From: Zymogenus sp964542895
GTDB lineage: Bacteria > Desulfobacterota > Zymogenia > Zymogenales > Zymogenaceae
Direction: 5' to 3'
Length of the DNA stretch: 13,540 bases
NCBI GenBank assembly: GCA_964542895.1
Contig: CAZIWT010000101.1
Coordinates: 1 to 13,540 of the forward strand
The notes under the pieces were generated by a model. It saw only the letters and a program-made list of their open reading frames with translations. It did not search any database and was not told the DNA's origin. Of this stretch, positions 1-6,968 are shown one piece after another. Within the stretch, counting starts at the first letter, position 1. Each line of letters begins with the position of its first letter. Both the position numbers and the translations under genes were made by a program.

Positions 1-663
1 AAGTATCCGATCGAAAAATGGTGGTATGGTTTTAGATATTATGCAGCAGATGATTCCTATAAAGCAGAGGCAAAAGGCTGTTTGGAAAAAGCTTATATTA
101 GAGATATGGGTTTAGATAAAAAGAATTCAAAAAGAACATTTAGAGACATATTGGATAATCCAACATCACCTGAAAATTATTTCGGAGGAGGATATATTTC
201 ACAGGGCCTCATCAAAGAAATCACGCTCGATGAATTGGCCGGCGTCAAGGCGAGGCGTGAGAACGCGGTTGTTGGGGTTTTTGATGGATATGACCCATCT
301 CATAGTGATAATAAACACTTGGCCATTCTTAAAAAACTTGCTTTTGAATTAGCTGGAGGTAGAGAAGGCAATGTTATTTATTTTTTTGTGGACACATCAA
401 AATATAAAAATGCTTATAAAATCTTAGAGAGAGAAGGATTAAGACATGGTATAGGATTTATACTTTACTTCAAGGATAAAAATGGTCAAGTGAAGACGGA
501 TGTTTTCTCCGCATTGCCTGAAGGTATGGATGAACTCTATAGGATGTTGACAGACCCTAAATTTTCTAATCCTGTTGAATGGGTAAAAACGAATACAGAC
601 CTAAAAAACCCAAAACTAATTTTGTATAGAGATACTTTATATCCAACCTACGAAACAAAGTAG
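1..663 (+). CDS. Unrecognised protein, 5' truncated; possible thioredoxin-like fold
   Basis: The reading frame is open from the first base of the window (reading KYPIEKWWYGF...) to a TAG at 661-663, so the true start lies upstream and at least 220 residues are visible. A TTG at 82 is only an internal codon. I do not recognise the family. The last ~115 residues follow the strand-helix-strand order of a thioredoxin-like fold: NAVVGVFDGYD, a helix ILKKLAFELAG, a strand NVIYFFVD, then GIGFILYFKDKNGQV and a final helix. The CxxC motif is absent (DGYDPSHSDNK occupies that place) and so is the cis-proline, so redox activity is unlikely even if the fold is right. The gene is clearly more AT-rich than its neighbours, except for a GC-richer patch at about 206-275. 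It converges on the iron-sulfur gene with only 17 bases between the stop codons. Confidence 0.6.
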   Translation, partial: KYPIEKWWYGFRYYAADDSYKAEAKGCLEKAYIRDMGLDKKNSKRTFRDILDNPTSPENYFGGGYISQGLIKEITLDELAGVKARRENAVVGVFDGYDPSHSDNKHLAILKKLAFELAGGREGNVIYFFVDTSKYKNAYKILEREGLRHGIGFILYFKDKNGQVKTDVFSALPEGMDELYRMLTDPKFSNPVEWVKTNTDLKNPKLILYRDTLYPTYETK

Positions 664-675
664 ATTTTAATCTAC
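650..675 (-). terminator. Possible weak terminator between convergent genes
   Basis: A perfect dyad, GTAGATT (660-666) and AATCTAC (669-675), spans the stop codon of the first gene. Read on the minus strand it lies just after the end of the iron-sulfur gene and is followed by TTTGTTT. On the plus strand it is followed by C residues, so if it terminates at all it serves the minus-strand gene. The stem is short and AT-rich. Confidence 0.35.
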
Positions 676-680
676 CCCCC

Positions 681-2045
681 CTACAACACCCGCGTCAGCG
701 CCCGAAACCCGAGGGCGTACGCCTTTCTGAAAAGCCCGATTGACAACAGAGCCCGGATCACCCTGAGGATTGGGTAGGAGCGCGCCACCTCCGGCGAATA
801 GAGGTTTTTAGAAACATCGCCTATCTTGAACCTCCCCTGAAAGAGGCTCTTCGTGTAGGTGTACGTAATCTGGGAGATGATGTCCCAGGCCCGCTCCCGC
901 TGGCGCTTCAGGTCCGCGTACTTATATTCGCCCATCGCCATCGTCACCGGCTCCGTCAGGTGGTAGACGGCGACCCTGCTTCCCATCAGCTCCCTCGCCG
1001 ACCAGAGCAGATACATGCACCCGGTGCAGTAGGTGACGAGGCCGTCGGCGCCCGCGTCCTCAGCCTCCTTCAGCTTTCTCATTGCCCCTTTCATTATCTC
1101 GAACGGCACCCTAATTTTAGATATATTCGCCGCGCCCCGCCCGAAGCCGCAGCAGTGGGAGTCACTCCGGTTGTGGCAAAGCTCCACTACCTCGGCGCCT
1201 GTAGCCGAAAGGACCTCCCGGGCGTCGTCGAAGATCTCATCCCCCTCCGCCTTGGCATAGCAGCTGTCGTGAACGGAGAGCTTTAATCCCACCTTCTTCT
1301 TTAACCCGACCTTGCCAAAGGGAGTTTTTTTCCCCTTGAGGGCTTCCTTAAGCGTGTGCGTGAACGATTTCGTCTTCGCCTCGATCCCGTATATCTCCGG
1401 CCTGAGGTCGTTCATGAGGATGTTGACGGCGTCGGTCAGGATGTAGACCTCGCCGCCTCCGAGAGCGTCGTAGAAGTTTTTCGCGATTGAGCCGATCTCC
1501 TCGACCACCTCGGAGTATCCCGCCTGCATCAGGTAGGCGCCGCTCTCCCAGTGGCCGATCGGGTCTACCACCGCGAAGTTGTCAAAGAGGGGGGAGTCCG
1601 TTATGTGGGGGAAGAGGTGGCCGTAGTTTCCGAGGATCAACGGCTTTTTCTTAGGCAAGGAACCTTTAAGGATTTCCCTCTCGTTTTCGGCCCATTTACG
1701 AAATTGACTTCGCTCGCCATCGGTGGCAAGGCTGTTCAGCATCGTCCAGGCGTTGTCCTTCCTGTTCGGGCAGACAAAGCCGAAGATGGGCGGCGCCCCC
1801 TTTTTCTTGTATATGTCGTTCCACCGCTCCAAAACGAGGTAGTAGGGGTCGGCGTCATTTGGGCAGTATATGTTGCAAGAAAAGCAGGAGGAGCAGCGCG
1901 AAAGCACCTCCTTTGCCCCCCTTCCCGAAGTCCCCTCCATTAATTGCGAGATCGCCGCCTTTGCCGAGTCGGAGTCCATCTGGACTTCCGGGCACTTCTC
2001 GAGGCAGACGCCGCACTTGTCGCATTTATCGTATTTGAACTTCAA
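681..2045 (-). CDS. (Fe-S)-binding protein, ferredoxin plus CCG (HdrD/GlpC-like) domains
   Basis: This 454-residue, probably cytoplasmic electron-transfer protein has two N-terminal [4Fe-4S] motifs, C8xxC11xxC14xxxC18P and C51xxC54xxC57xxxC61P. Its C-terminal half holds a cysteine-rich CCG domain: HDSC around residue 262, C290, CCG at 298-300, and C340xxC343. This arrangement is typical of heterodisulfide reductase HdrD, GlpC and lactate-oxidase iron-sulfur subunits. No FAD-linked oxidase or Hdr partner lies nearby, so the redox partner and substrate are unknown. Residues 420-454 (YPILRVIRALL...) are hydrophobic/amphipathic and could touch the membrane. The start is a TTG at 2045-2043; on the minus strand it follows AAGGGAG at 7-nt spacing, and ferredoxin coding starts directly after it. 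The macro-domain gene is 118 nt upstream on the same strand, so co-transcription is possible; only a weak -10 (CATAAT) is visible in the gap. Confidence 0.9.
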   Translation of the reverse strand: MKFKYDKCDKCGVCLEKCPEVQMDSDSAKAAISQLMEGTSGRGAKEVLSRCSSCFSCNIYCPNDADPYYLVLERWNDIYKKKGAPPIFGFVCPNRKDNAWTMLNSLATDGERSQFRKWAENEREILKGSLPKKKPLILGNYGHLFPHITDSPLFDNFAVVDPIGHWESGAYLMQAGYSEVVEEIGSIAKNFYDALGGGEVYILTDAVNILMNDLRPEIYGIEAKTKSFTHTLKEALKGKKTPFGKVGLKKKVGLKLSVHDSCYAKAEGDEIFDDAREVLSATGAEVVELCHNRSDSHCCGFGRGAANISKIRVPFEIMKGAMRKLKEAEDAGADGLVTYCTGCMYLLWSARELMGSRVAVYHLTEPVTMAMGEYKYADLKRQRERAWDIISQITYTYTKSLFQGRFKIGDVSKNLYSPEVARSYPILRVIRALLSIGLFRKAYALGFRALTRVL

Positions 2046-2163
2046 TTATTCACTCCCTTGAGAGATTAGACGATATTATGATAAAAAGACGGTCCCAGCT
2101 TTCCGAACCAAAGCGAAAACACGACCGGAGTTGATATTTATATGGGGTGCCGTCTCCGAAACC

Positions 2164-2697
2164 CTACGGCGAAAGCCGTTTCAGGCTCTCCTCGTAGACC
2201 TTCAGGTCGCTGTCGCTGAAGAGGACGAAGCGGACCAGCTCGACCTCCGGGTGGGCTTTCATGTAGTCGATTACGATCTTCAGCGCCGTCTTCGATGCGT
2301 CCGCTATCGGGTAGCCGTAGACGCCGGTGCTGATGGAGGGAAAGGCGATCGACCTTATCCCGTTCTCCGATGCGATCTCGAGACACGTCCTGTAGGCGGA
2401 GGCAAGGAGCTTCTCCTCCCCCTTCGCGCCCCCCTTGTAGATGGGGCCGACGGCGTGGATCACGTACTTGGCCTTGAGGTCTCCCCCTGTAGTGATGACA
2501 GCGCTCCCGGTGGGGCAGCCCCCTATCTTCCTGCACTCCTCCATTATCTTCGGCCCACCGGCCCTGTGGATAGCCCCGTCTACGCCCCCTCCCCCACGAA
2601 GCCCGCTGTTCGCCGCGTTGGCGATGGCGTCGGTGGACTCGTCCGTGATGTCCCCCTTGATTAAGGAGAGAGTCCCCGTTCCGATCTTGACTTCCAT
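2164..2697 (-). CDS. Macro-domain protein, O-acetyl-ADP-ribose deacetylase-like
   Basis: The protein is 177 residues, a single macro domain of the stand-alone YmdB/MacroD type. Visible signatures are GDIT at 15-18, the NAAN motif at 27-30, the glycine-rich ligand loop GGGGVDGAIH (35-44) with Asp40 and His44, and STGVYGYP (123-130), which binds the diphosphate/ribose. Known members cleave O-acetyl-ADP-ribose or remove ADP-ribose from acidic residues; the exact substrate here is inferred from the family. All core motifs are present, so it is expected to be active. The start is an ATG preceded by a G-rich Shine-Dalgarno. A strong promoter lies about 60 nt upstream. The iron-sulfur gene follows on the same strand; no sirtuin or ADP-ribosyltransferase is adjacent. 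Confidence 0.95.
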   Translation of the reverse strand: MEVKIGTGTLSLIKGDITDESTDAIANAANSGLRGGGGVDGAIHRAGGPKIMEECRKIGGCPTGSAVITTGGDLKAKYVIHAVGPIYKGGAKGEEKLLASAYRTCLEIASENGIRSIAFPSISTGVYGYPIADASKTALKIVIDYMKAHPEVELVRFVLFSDSDLKVYEESLKRLSP

Positions 2698-2754
2698 TTT
2701 CTGAGACCCCCCTACATACTATTAATACGAATTAGTCCGAAGTTACGTTCAAAG

Positions 2755-2783
2755 ATTATATGATATACGGTATCAAATGGCAA
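2755..2783 (-). promoter_or_regulatory. Sigma-70-type promoter for the macro-domain gene
   Basis: Reading the minus strand there is TTGCCA (2783-2778), a 17-nt spacer and a perfect TATAAT (2760-2755). Transcription would start near 2748, giving a leader of about 50 nt ahead of the ATG at 2697. Confidence 0.7.
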
Positions 2784-2857
2784 GCTATTTATCCCCTTCC
2801 TCTTCATTGATACACTGGCCGAACCAATTTCCAACCAATCCCCCTAAAGCATTACTG

Positions 2858-2887
2858 TTGACATGAACGGACAGTATCTGATACTAT
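2858..2887 (+). promoter_or_regulatory. Promoter for the DUF362 gene, with a palindrome over the -10
   Basis: A consensus -35 TTGACA (2858-2863) is followed by a -10 of either GATACT (2880-2885, 16-nt spacer) or TACTAT (2882-2887, 18-nt spacer). The -10 lies inside an inverted repeat AGTATC-T-GATACT (2873-2885). Such placement suits a repressor operator, but no regulator gene is in the window. Confidence 0.6.
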
Positions 2888-2918
2888 TTAGACAAAATCG
2901 TTGGCGAGGTACAGAGAG

Positions 2919-4220
2919 ATGGCAAAGAAAAAAAAGAAAAAGGTGATCTTAAGGAGATGCGATTCTTACAACGAGGACGTCATATCGGGGATAGTAAGGG
3001 AGTCCCTTACCGATCTCGGGATAAAGCCGAAGGGGAAGACCCTCATAAAGCCGAACGTCGTCACGGCGAACAAGGCGTATATCTTCGATTCCTACACCCA
3101 CCCCACCGTTATCGGGTCCGCCGTAGACGTCCTTCGCTCCATGGGGGCCGCCGATGTCACCGTGGGGGAATCCGGGGGCTACGGCATCCCGTCGAGGCTC
3201 TTCCTGAAGGAGTCCGGCTACTACAAGCTGGGAAAGGAGAAGGGGGTAAAGGTGGTGGACTTCAACGAGGAAAAATCTTACAAGGTCCCCCTGAAGAAGG
3301 GGATGTGGCATAAATCGATGCGGGTGGCCAAGAGCCTTAACGACGCCGATTTTAAAGTCTGGATGCCGAAGCTGAAATACCACATCTGCTGCACCATAAC
3401 CAACTCCGTAAAGCTAAACATCGGAATCCTGACCCACGCCGAGAGGATGCTCTTTCACGACGATCGGCTGAACGAGAAGATAGTCGATCTTCTGGAGGTC
3501 GGCTTCCCGGACGTCGTCATCAGCGACGCTGTTAAGATCGCCCACGGCTACGAGTCCGCCCCCAAGCCCTTCGACCTGGGACTGATACTCGTCGCTAACG
3601 ATCCGCTGGCGGCCGACGCCGTCGGGGCGAAGATATTGGGCTTCAAGCCGGAAGACGTGATCCATCTGGTTATGGCCAGCGAGCGGGGATATGGCTCCAT
3701 CGCCGACAAGGACATCGAGGTCACGGGCGACGTAACGATAGGGGAGCTCGCTAAAAAGACGAAGGGGATCGTAAGTGAGTACCAGGACATTCAGAAGGTT
3801 GACACGCCGATAAAATTCTACACCGGCAACGACCCGGACAGGGGGCGGTTCTGCTACGGCGGATGTCTCGCGGCTTTGAAGGGCTGCCTCGGGACGATAG
3901 ACGCGAGGAGGCCCGGATCGGTGAAAAACGCCCGCCCCGGCGCGATCGTGACCGGTGTCTATGACGGGGACGTAATCCACCCCGGCCAGCCGGTGCTTTT
4001 TATCGGGGACTGCACCAGGGTCATGGGAAAGCTGGAGGCGAAGAAGGTAGTACGGATCAAGGGGTGCCCCCTGGGGACCAAGATGCTCTTTGTTACGCTT
4101 CCCCGTACCTTCGGGATGCCGAGCCCCCTCTTCGATCCGAGGGACGCCGTGCTGTTTATATATAACTCGATCGCCAAGGGGATGAAGAAGGTCACAAATA
4201 TGATCTTCACGAGAAAGTGA
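2919..4220 (+). CDS. DUF362 domain protein with Cys-containing C-terminal region
   Basis: From the ATG at 2919 (GAGGT at 2905-2909 is a well-spaced ribosome binding site) the protein has 433 residues; a TTG 18 nt upstream has no such site. DUF362 signatures are LIKPNVV near residue 44, VGESGGYG near 82, the MPKLKYH...NSVKLNIGI block near 149-170, and NDPLAADAVGAKILG near 227-241. After the domain there is a region with five cysteines: C312-x3-C316-x6-C323, then GDC (C365) and KGCP (C383). These could bind a metal or iron-sulfur cluster. DUF362 proteins are poorly characterised and some are fused to ferredoxin modules, so a redox role is a guess. No signal peptide is seen; the lysine-rich N-terminus (AKKKKKK) is unusual. 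The gene appears monocistronic, ending 284 nt before ychF. Confidence 0.85.
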   Translation: MAKKKKKKVILRRCDSYNEDVISGIVRESLTDLGIKPKGKTLIKPNVVTANKAYIFDSYTHPTVIGSAVDVLRSMGAADVTVGESGGYGIPSRLFLKESGYYKLGKEKGVKVVDFNEEKSYKVPLKKGMWHKSMRVAKSLNDADFKVWMPKLKYHICCTITNSVKLNIGILTHAERMLFHDDRLNEKIVDLLEVGFPDVVISDAVKIAHGYESAPKPFDLGLILVANDPLAADAVGAKILGFKPEDVIHLVMASERGYGSIADKDIEVTGDVTIGELAKKTKGIVSEYQDIQKVDTPIKFYTGNDPDRGRFCYGGCLAALKGCLGTIDARRPGSVKNARPGAIVTGVYDGDVIHPGQPVLFIGDCTRVMGKLEAKKVVRIKGCPLGTKMLFVTLPRTFGMPSPLFDPRDAVLFIYNSIAKGMKKVTNMIFTRK

Positions 4221-4296
4221 TCCGGTCTACCCATTTGGCTCAACTTTAAGGACAAAGAAGGGATTAAAAAACCGCTGTTCGGAAGAATGCGGGGCA

Positions 4297-4324
4297 TTGA
4301 CGAGACTTTAAGGCCCTATATCTA
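4297..4324 (+). promoter_or_regulatory. Possible ychF promoter
   Basis: The 284-nt gap before ychF contains TTGACG (4297-4302), a 16-nt spacer and TATCTA (4319-4324). The -10 is poor and the leader would be about 170 nt. No better pair was found in the gap, which otherwise holds T-rich and C-rich stretches without a gene. Confidence 0.3.
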
Positions 4325-4504
4325 CATTTATTAGGTATTAGTGACGGTTGTTGAATCTTTTCTGCGGGCAGGGGGGGAACTCGAAAATATATTCACTATT
4401 GTCCTTTATTCATTTCTGTTTTTCTGTAGGGCTTTAATAGTCTCGAATTTATTCGCCCAGGCCCTCTCATCTCATCCTGCTGTCTTTTTTCGGGTAAAAT
4501 ATTT

Positions 4505-5602
4505 ATGGGCTTTACCACCGGCATAATAGGCCTCCCCAACGCGGGGAAATCGACTATCTTCAACGCGCTGACCGGGGCCGCGGCCCAGACGGCGGGATAC
4601 CCCTTTACCACCATCGATCCGAACAGCGGTATCGTCACGGTGCCGGACGAGAGACTCGACCGGATAGCGGAGATAACAAGGCATAAGAAGATCACGCCCA
4701 CATCGATGGAGTTCGTCGACGTTGCGGGGCTGGTCAAGGGCGCGAATAAGGGAGAGGGTCTCGGAAACCAGTTTCTGGGCCACATCAGAAATCTCAATGC
4801 GGTGATCCACGTGGTTCGCTGTTTCGCCGACGAGAACGTGGCCCACCCCGAGGGGGATATCGATCCCGGGCGGGACATCGGGATCATCGATACGGAGCTT
4901 ATCCTGGCCGACCTCGCTGTCGTGGAGAGGAGGATAGACAAGGTCAAGAAGGTCGCCCAGTCGGGGGACAAAGAGGCGAAGGAGTCTTTCGCCGTCTACG
5001 AGGCCGTAAAGGATATCCTCGATTCGGGAAGGCCGGCGATCGAGTTCTTGTCAAAAGGTGAGGGGGACAACCCCTCCTTTACCGAGATGAACCTCATCAC
5101 GGCAAAACCAGTGCTCTTTGTCGCCAACATAGACGAGGGATCCCTCCCTGCTGGAGACGACCACTCGAGAAAGGTCCAGGAGATTGCTGCGGAGGGGAGG
5201 ACGGCGGCGGTGGTCATCTCGGGGAAGTTCGAGGAGGAGCTTCTGTCCCTTGACCCGGACGAGCGGGACGAATATCTCAAAGAGTCGGGCCTTACCGAGA
5301 CCGGCCTTTCCCGGATCATCGAGGAGGGCTACAATCTCCTCGATCTGATAACGTTTTACACCGCCGTGGGGCCGGAGCTGAGGGCCTGGTCGATCCCGAG
5401 GGGGACCACGGCGTCCGTGGCCGCCGGGAAGATCCATACCGATATGGAGCGGGGCTTCATAAGAGCCGAGGTGACAAGCTTTGCGGACCTCAAGGCGATC
5501 GGCTCCGAAGAGGGGGTAAGGGAAGAGGGGAAGATAAGGACGGAGGGAAAAGAATATATCGTTGAGGACGGCGATATCATCAGTATAAAATTCAACGTCT
5601 GA
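4505..5602 (+). CDS. ychF: Redox-regulated ATPase YchF (OLA1 family)
   Basis: The protein is 365 residues, the normal length of this TRAFAC-class, ribosome-associated P-loop ATPase. The P-loop G9LPNAGKST17 is followed by the switch region with YPFTTIDPN (32-40) and the G3 motif DVAGLVKGA (72-80). The G4 position reads VANIDEG (206-212) instead of NKxD, as expected for YchF proteins, which prefer ATP over GTP. A predicted coiled coil lies around 130-180 and a TGS domain at about 281-364 (FYTAVGPELRAW, AAGKIHTDMERGFIRAEV, YIVEDGDII). Members bind the ribosome and influence stress responses; the role here is inferred. The ATG at 4505 has no strong Shine-Dalgarno (GGGT nine bases upstream). Placement ahead of rpsF resembles many Desulfobacterota genomes, although the usual pth gene is not upstream here. 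Confidence 0.97.
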   Translation: MGFTTGIIGLPNAGKSTIFNALTGAAAQTAGYPFTTIDPNSGIVTVPDERLDRIAEITRHKKITPTSMEFVDVAGLVKGANKGEGLGNQFLGHIRNLNAVIHVVRCFADENVAHPEGDIDPGRDIGIIDTELILADLAVVERRIDKVKKVAQSGDKEAKESFAVYEAVKDILDSGRPAIEFLSKGEGDNPSFTEMNLITAKPVLFVANIDEGSLPAGDDHSRKVQEIAAEGRTAAVVISGKFEEELLSLDPDERDEYLKESGLTETGLSRIIEEGYNLLDLITFYTAVGPELRAWSIPRGTTASVAAGKIHTDMERGFIRAEVTSFADLKAIGSEEGVREEGKIRTEGKEYIVEDGDIISIKFNV

Positions 5603-5623
5603 TCGGAAAAACAACAAATTCTC

Positions 5624-5651
5624 TTGACTTTTCTTGATTTTTTGATAAAAT
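5624..5651 (+). promoter_or_regulatory. Promoter of the rpsF-rpsR-rplI block
   Basis: TTGACT (5624-5629), a 16-nt spacer and TAAAAT (5646-5651) lie 22 nt after the ychF stop. Transcription would begin around 5658, giving a leader of about 240 nt before rpsF. Confidence 0.65.
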
Positions 5652-5657
5652 TTCACA

Positions 5658-5895
5658 TACCGATGCCACCAGGACCGTGGCATCGATTTGCTTTAAAAAC
5701 TGATGGCTCAAACGGGCCGGAACTCCTTGCTCGGGAGTGGGGGAATGGGGAATGAAAAGAAGGGGGGGTAATACTGTGGGCCGAGGGATACGGTATCGTT
5801 TCTCGGACACGGTTGGATCCGAGGCATTATGATTGTTGACCGCCTCGATTTCCCAAAAATCCCGGGCTTTATATCCGAAAGGAGGTGAAACTTAG
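5658..5895 (+). promoter_or_regulatory. Structured rpsF leader, candidate S6:S18 autoregulatory RNA
   Basis: Three inverted repeats lie in tandem. The first is a perfect 9-bp hairpin, CGATGCCAC (5661-5669) with GTGGCATCG (5677-5685), whose 7-nt loop runs into a CCG (5675-5677). The second is a composite hairpin at 5774-5812: CTGTG with CACGG (one G-U), CCGAG with CTCGG, and GATA with TATC capped by CGG. The third pairs CGAGG (5820-5824) with CCTCG (5843-5847), with an unpaired CCG at 5840-5842 directly 5' of the closing strand. Bacterial rpsF leaders often carry an S6:S18-binding motif with CCG in a bulge between a stem and a hairpin. Which element, if any, is that motif cannot be decided by eye. 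The leader ends in an almost perfect Shine-Dalgarno, AAAGGAGGTGA. Confidence 0.5.
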
Positions 5896-6381
5896 ATGCG
5901 TACCTACGAGACCATCATCGTCCTCGATCCCGATCTCTCAGACGAAGACAGCGAAAAGGTAGTAAAGAAAATCGAAGGCGTAATCGAAAGCCAGAAGGGG
6001 CGTATTGCGTTTCTAGACCACTGGGGGAAAAGGAAGCTCGCCTATCGTGTCAGGAAGAAATTCAAGGGAGACTACCACCGCTTCGTCTACTACGGCTCCG
6101 GAAACATCATCTCCGTCTTAGAGAGAAACCTGAGAATAACCGAGGAAGTATACAAATTTCTCACGGTCAAAATCGCCGATGAAGAGATAGATTTTGAGTC
6201 GGACAAGACCGAGAAGATTGAAAAGTCCGAAGGCGAAGATCAAGACACGCTTTCTCCGTCCACTTCTGAAGATAAAAAGGACGAAGATGATGCGGAGTCG
6301 GACGGGAGTACGAGCTCTGAAGACACCGAAGAAGAACAAGTCGAAAACGTGGAAAAAGAGGAAGAGACTCCGGCGGAATAG
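5896..6381 (+). CDS. rpsF: Small ribosomal subunit protein bS6 with long acidic tail
   Basis: The protein binds 16S rRNA in the platform of the 30S subunit as a heterodimer with bS18. The core, residues 1-97, matches bS6: the first strand MRTYETIIVLDPDL, the helix with VVKKIEGVIE, HWGKRKLAYRVRKKFKGDYHRF given here only as positions 42-63, and the final ERNLRITEEVYKFLTVKI strand. Residues 98-161 form a low-complexity tail in which 27 of the last 61 residues are Asp or Glu, with many Ser. The family usually ends at about 95-135 residues, so this tail is long. The start is secured by AAAGGAGGTGA ending 6-7 nt before the ATG. It is first in the rpsF-rpsR-rplI series; the gap to rpsR is 136 nt and holds no ssb gene. 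Confidence 0.97.
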   Translation: MRTYETIIVLDPDLSDEDSEKVVKKIEGVIESQKGRIAFLDHWGKRKLAYRVRKKFKGDYHRFVYYGSGNIISVLERNLRITEEVYKFLTVKIADEEIDFESDKTEKIEKSEGEDQDTLSPSTSEDKKDEDDAESDGSTSSEDTEEEQVENVEKEEETPAE

Positions 6382-6389
6382 ACCCGTCT

Positions 6390-6403
6390 CTCCCGCTCGG
6401 GAG
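6390..6403 (+). other. Small GC-rich hairpin after rpsF
   Basis: CTCCC (6390-6394) pairs with GGGAG (6399-6403) over a 4-nt loop, 9 nt after the rpsF stop. It is followed by A residues rather than T, so it is not a standard intrinsic terminator. It may stabilise or partition the mRNA. Confidence 0.3.
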
Positions 6404-6464
6404 GAAAAATAAGCGGCAAGTCACCGTGATAATATGTCGAAACTTCGGTTAGACGATTGCAAGA

Positions 6465-6498
6465 GCGATAGCGTTAAATAGTAAACGGACGCTCTCGC
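6465..6498 (+). promoter_or_regulatory. Hairpin just upstream of the rpsR ribosome binding site
   Basis: GCGA (6465-6468) pairs with TCGC (6495-6498) and AGCGT (6470-6474) pairs with ACGCT (6489-6493), separated by one T-C mismatch. That gives nine Watson-Crick pairs around a 14-nt A-rich loop. The rpsR Shine-Dalgarno (AGGGG) begins about 5 nt downstream, a position suited to translational control of S18. The function is inferred. Confidence 0.45.
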
Positions 6499-6517
6499 AT
6501 TTAAGGGGAAAAATGAG

Positions 6518-6766
6518 ATGACAACAATAATGAAAAAGAGGGGTTTTCATAAGAGGAAGGCCTGCAAGTTCTGCGCAAATCCCTCTATGAAAATCGATTA
6601 CAAAGATCAGAAGTCTCTGAAATATTTTGTTACGGAGAGGGGAAAAATCATCCCCAGGAGAATATCGGGAAACTGCGCCAAACACCAGAGAGAGCTGAAC
6701 ACCGCCATAAAAAGAGCGAGGATACTGGCCCTGTTGCCTTTTGCCTCCACCACCTCAAGGTTCTAA
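6518..6766 (+). CDS. rpsR: Small ribosomal subunit protein bS18 (Cys-containing form)
   Basis: This 82-residue protein has the bS18 signatures KIDYKD (25-30), ERGKIIPRR (40-48), and the C-terminal AIKRARILALLPF. It partners bS6 in the 30S platform. Four potential zinc ligands are kept: C16xxC19 in KACKFC, then C53 and H56 in NCAKHQR. This is the C+ form; many bacteria have lost these cysteines. The chosen ATG at 6518 has AGGGG upstream at suitable spacing; a second in-frame ATG 12 nt downstream (MKKRGF) is an alternative start. The rplI start is about 200 nt downstream. Some relatives carry a DUF2232 membrane-protein gene in that gap, but I see no gene there. Confidence 0.97.
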   Translation: MTTIMKKRGFHKRKACKFCANPSMKIDYKDQKSLKYFVTERGKIIPRRISGNCAKHQRELNTAIKRARILALLPFASTTSRF

Positions 6767-6968
6767 GGTTCGACAATACTCGGGACGACCAGAAGGTCCG
6801 CGGACACGCTTTTTCAGCTCCCGGTTTGTTGGAGATGAAACACGAAGGAAGCCACGATCTCGACGACATATTGATTGGTGATTGGCGGCCTTAAAAGGCC
6901 CAAAGAACGGGAGCATGGTAATCGATTTGTCCCGGTTGTTTAAAAATTTAACCTGCGAGTCAAAGGAT

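Noticed and set aside
2131..2664. 177-aa plus-strand frame opposite the macro-domain gene
   Set aside because: The minus strand carries all macro-domain motifs and a good promoter; the plus-strand frame has neither.
3414..3980. 188-aa open frame on the minus strand opposite the DUF362 gene
   Set aside because: The plus strand encodes a clear DUF362 protein; the antisense frame is open only because of GC-rich codon bias and has no recognisable motifs.
5051..5683. 210-aa minus-strand frame opposite the end of ychF
   Set aside because: Antisense to conserved YchF coding sequence; its N-terminus crosses the rpsF promoter and leader. No family features.
6835..6894. 19-codon open frame in the rpsR-rplI gap
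   Set aside because: GGAG directly abuts the ATG, which is too close, and the peptide resembles nothing known.
6882..6968. N-terminal extension of bL9 from a TTG or the ATG at 6915
   Set aside because: The family starts at MEIILL-type residues; the extension has no bL9 similarity, although the ribosome binding site at 6969 is weak.
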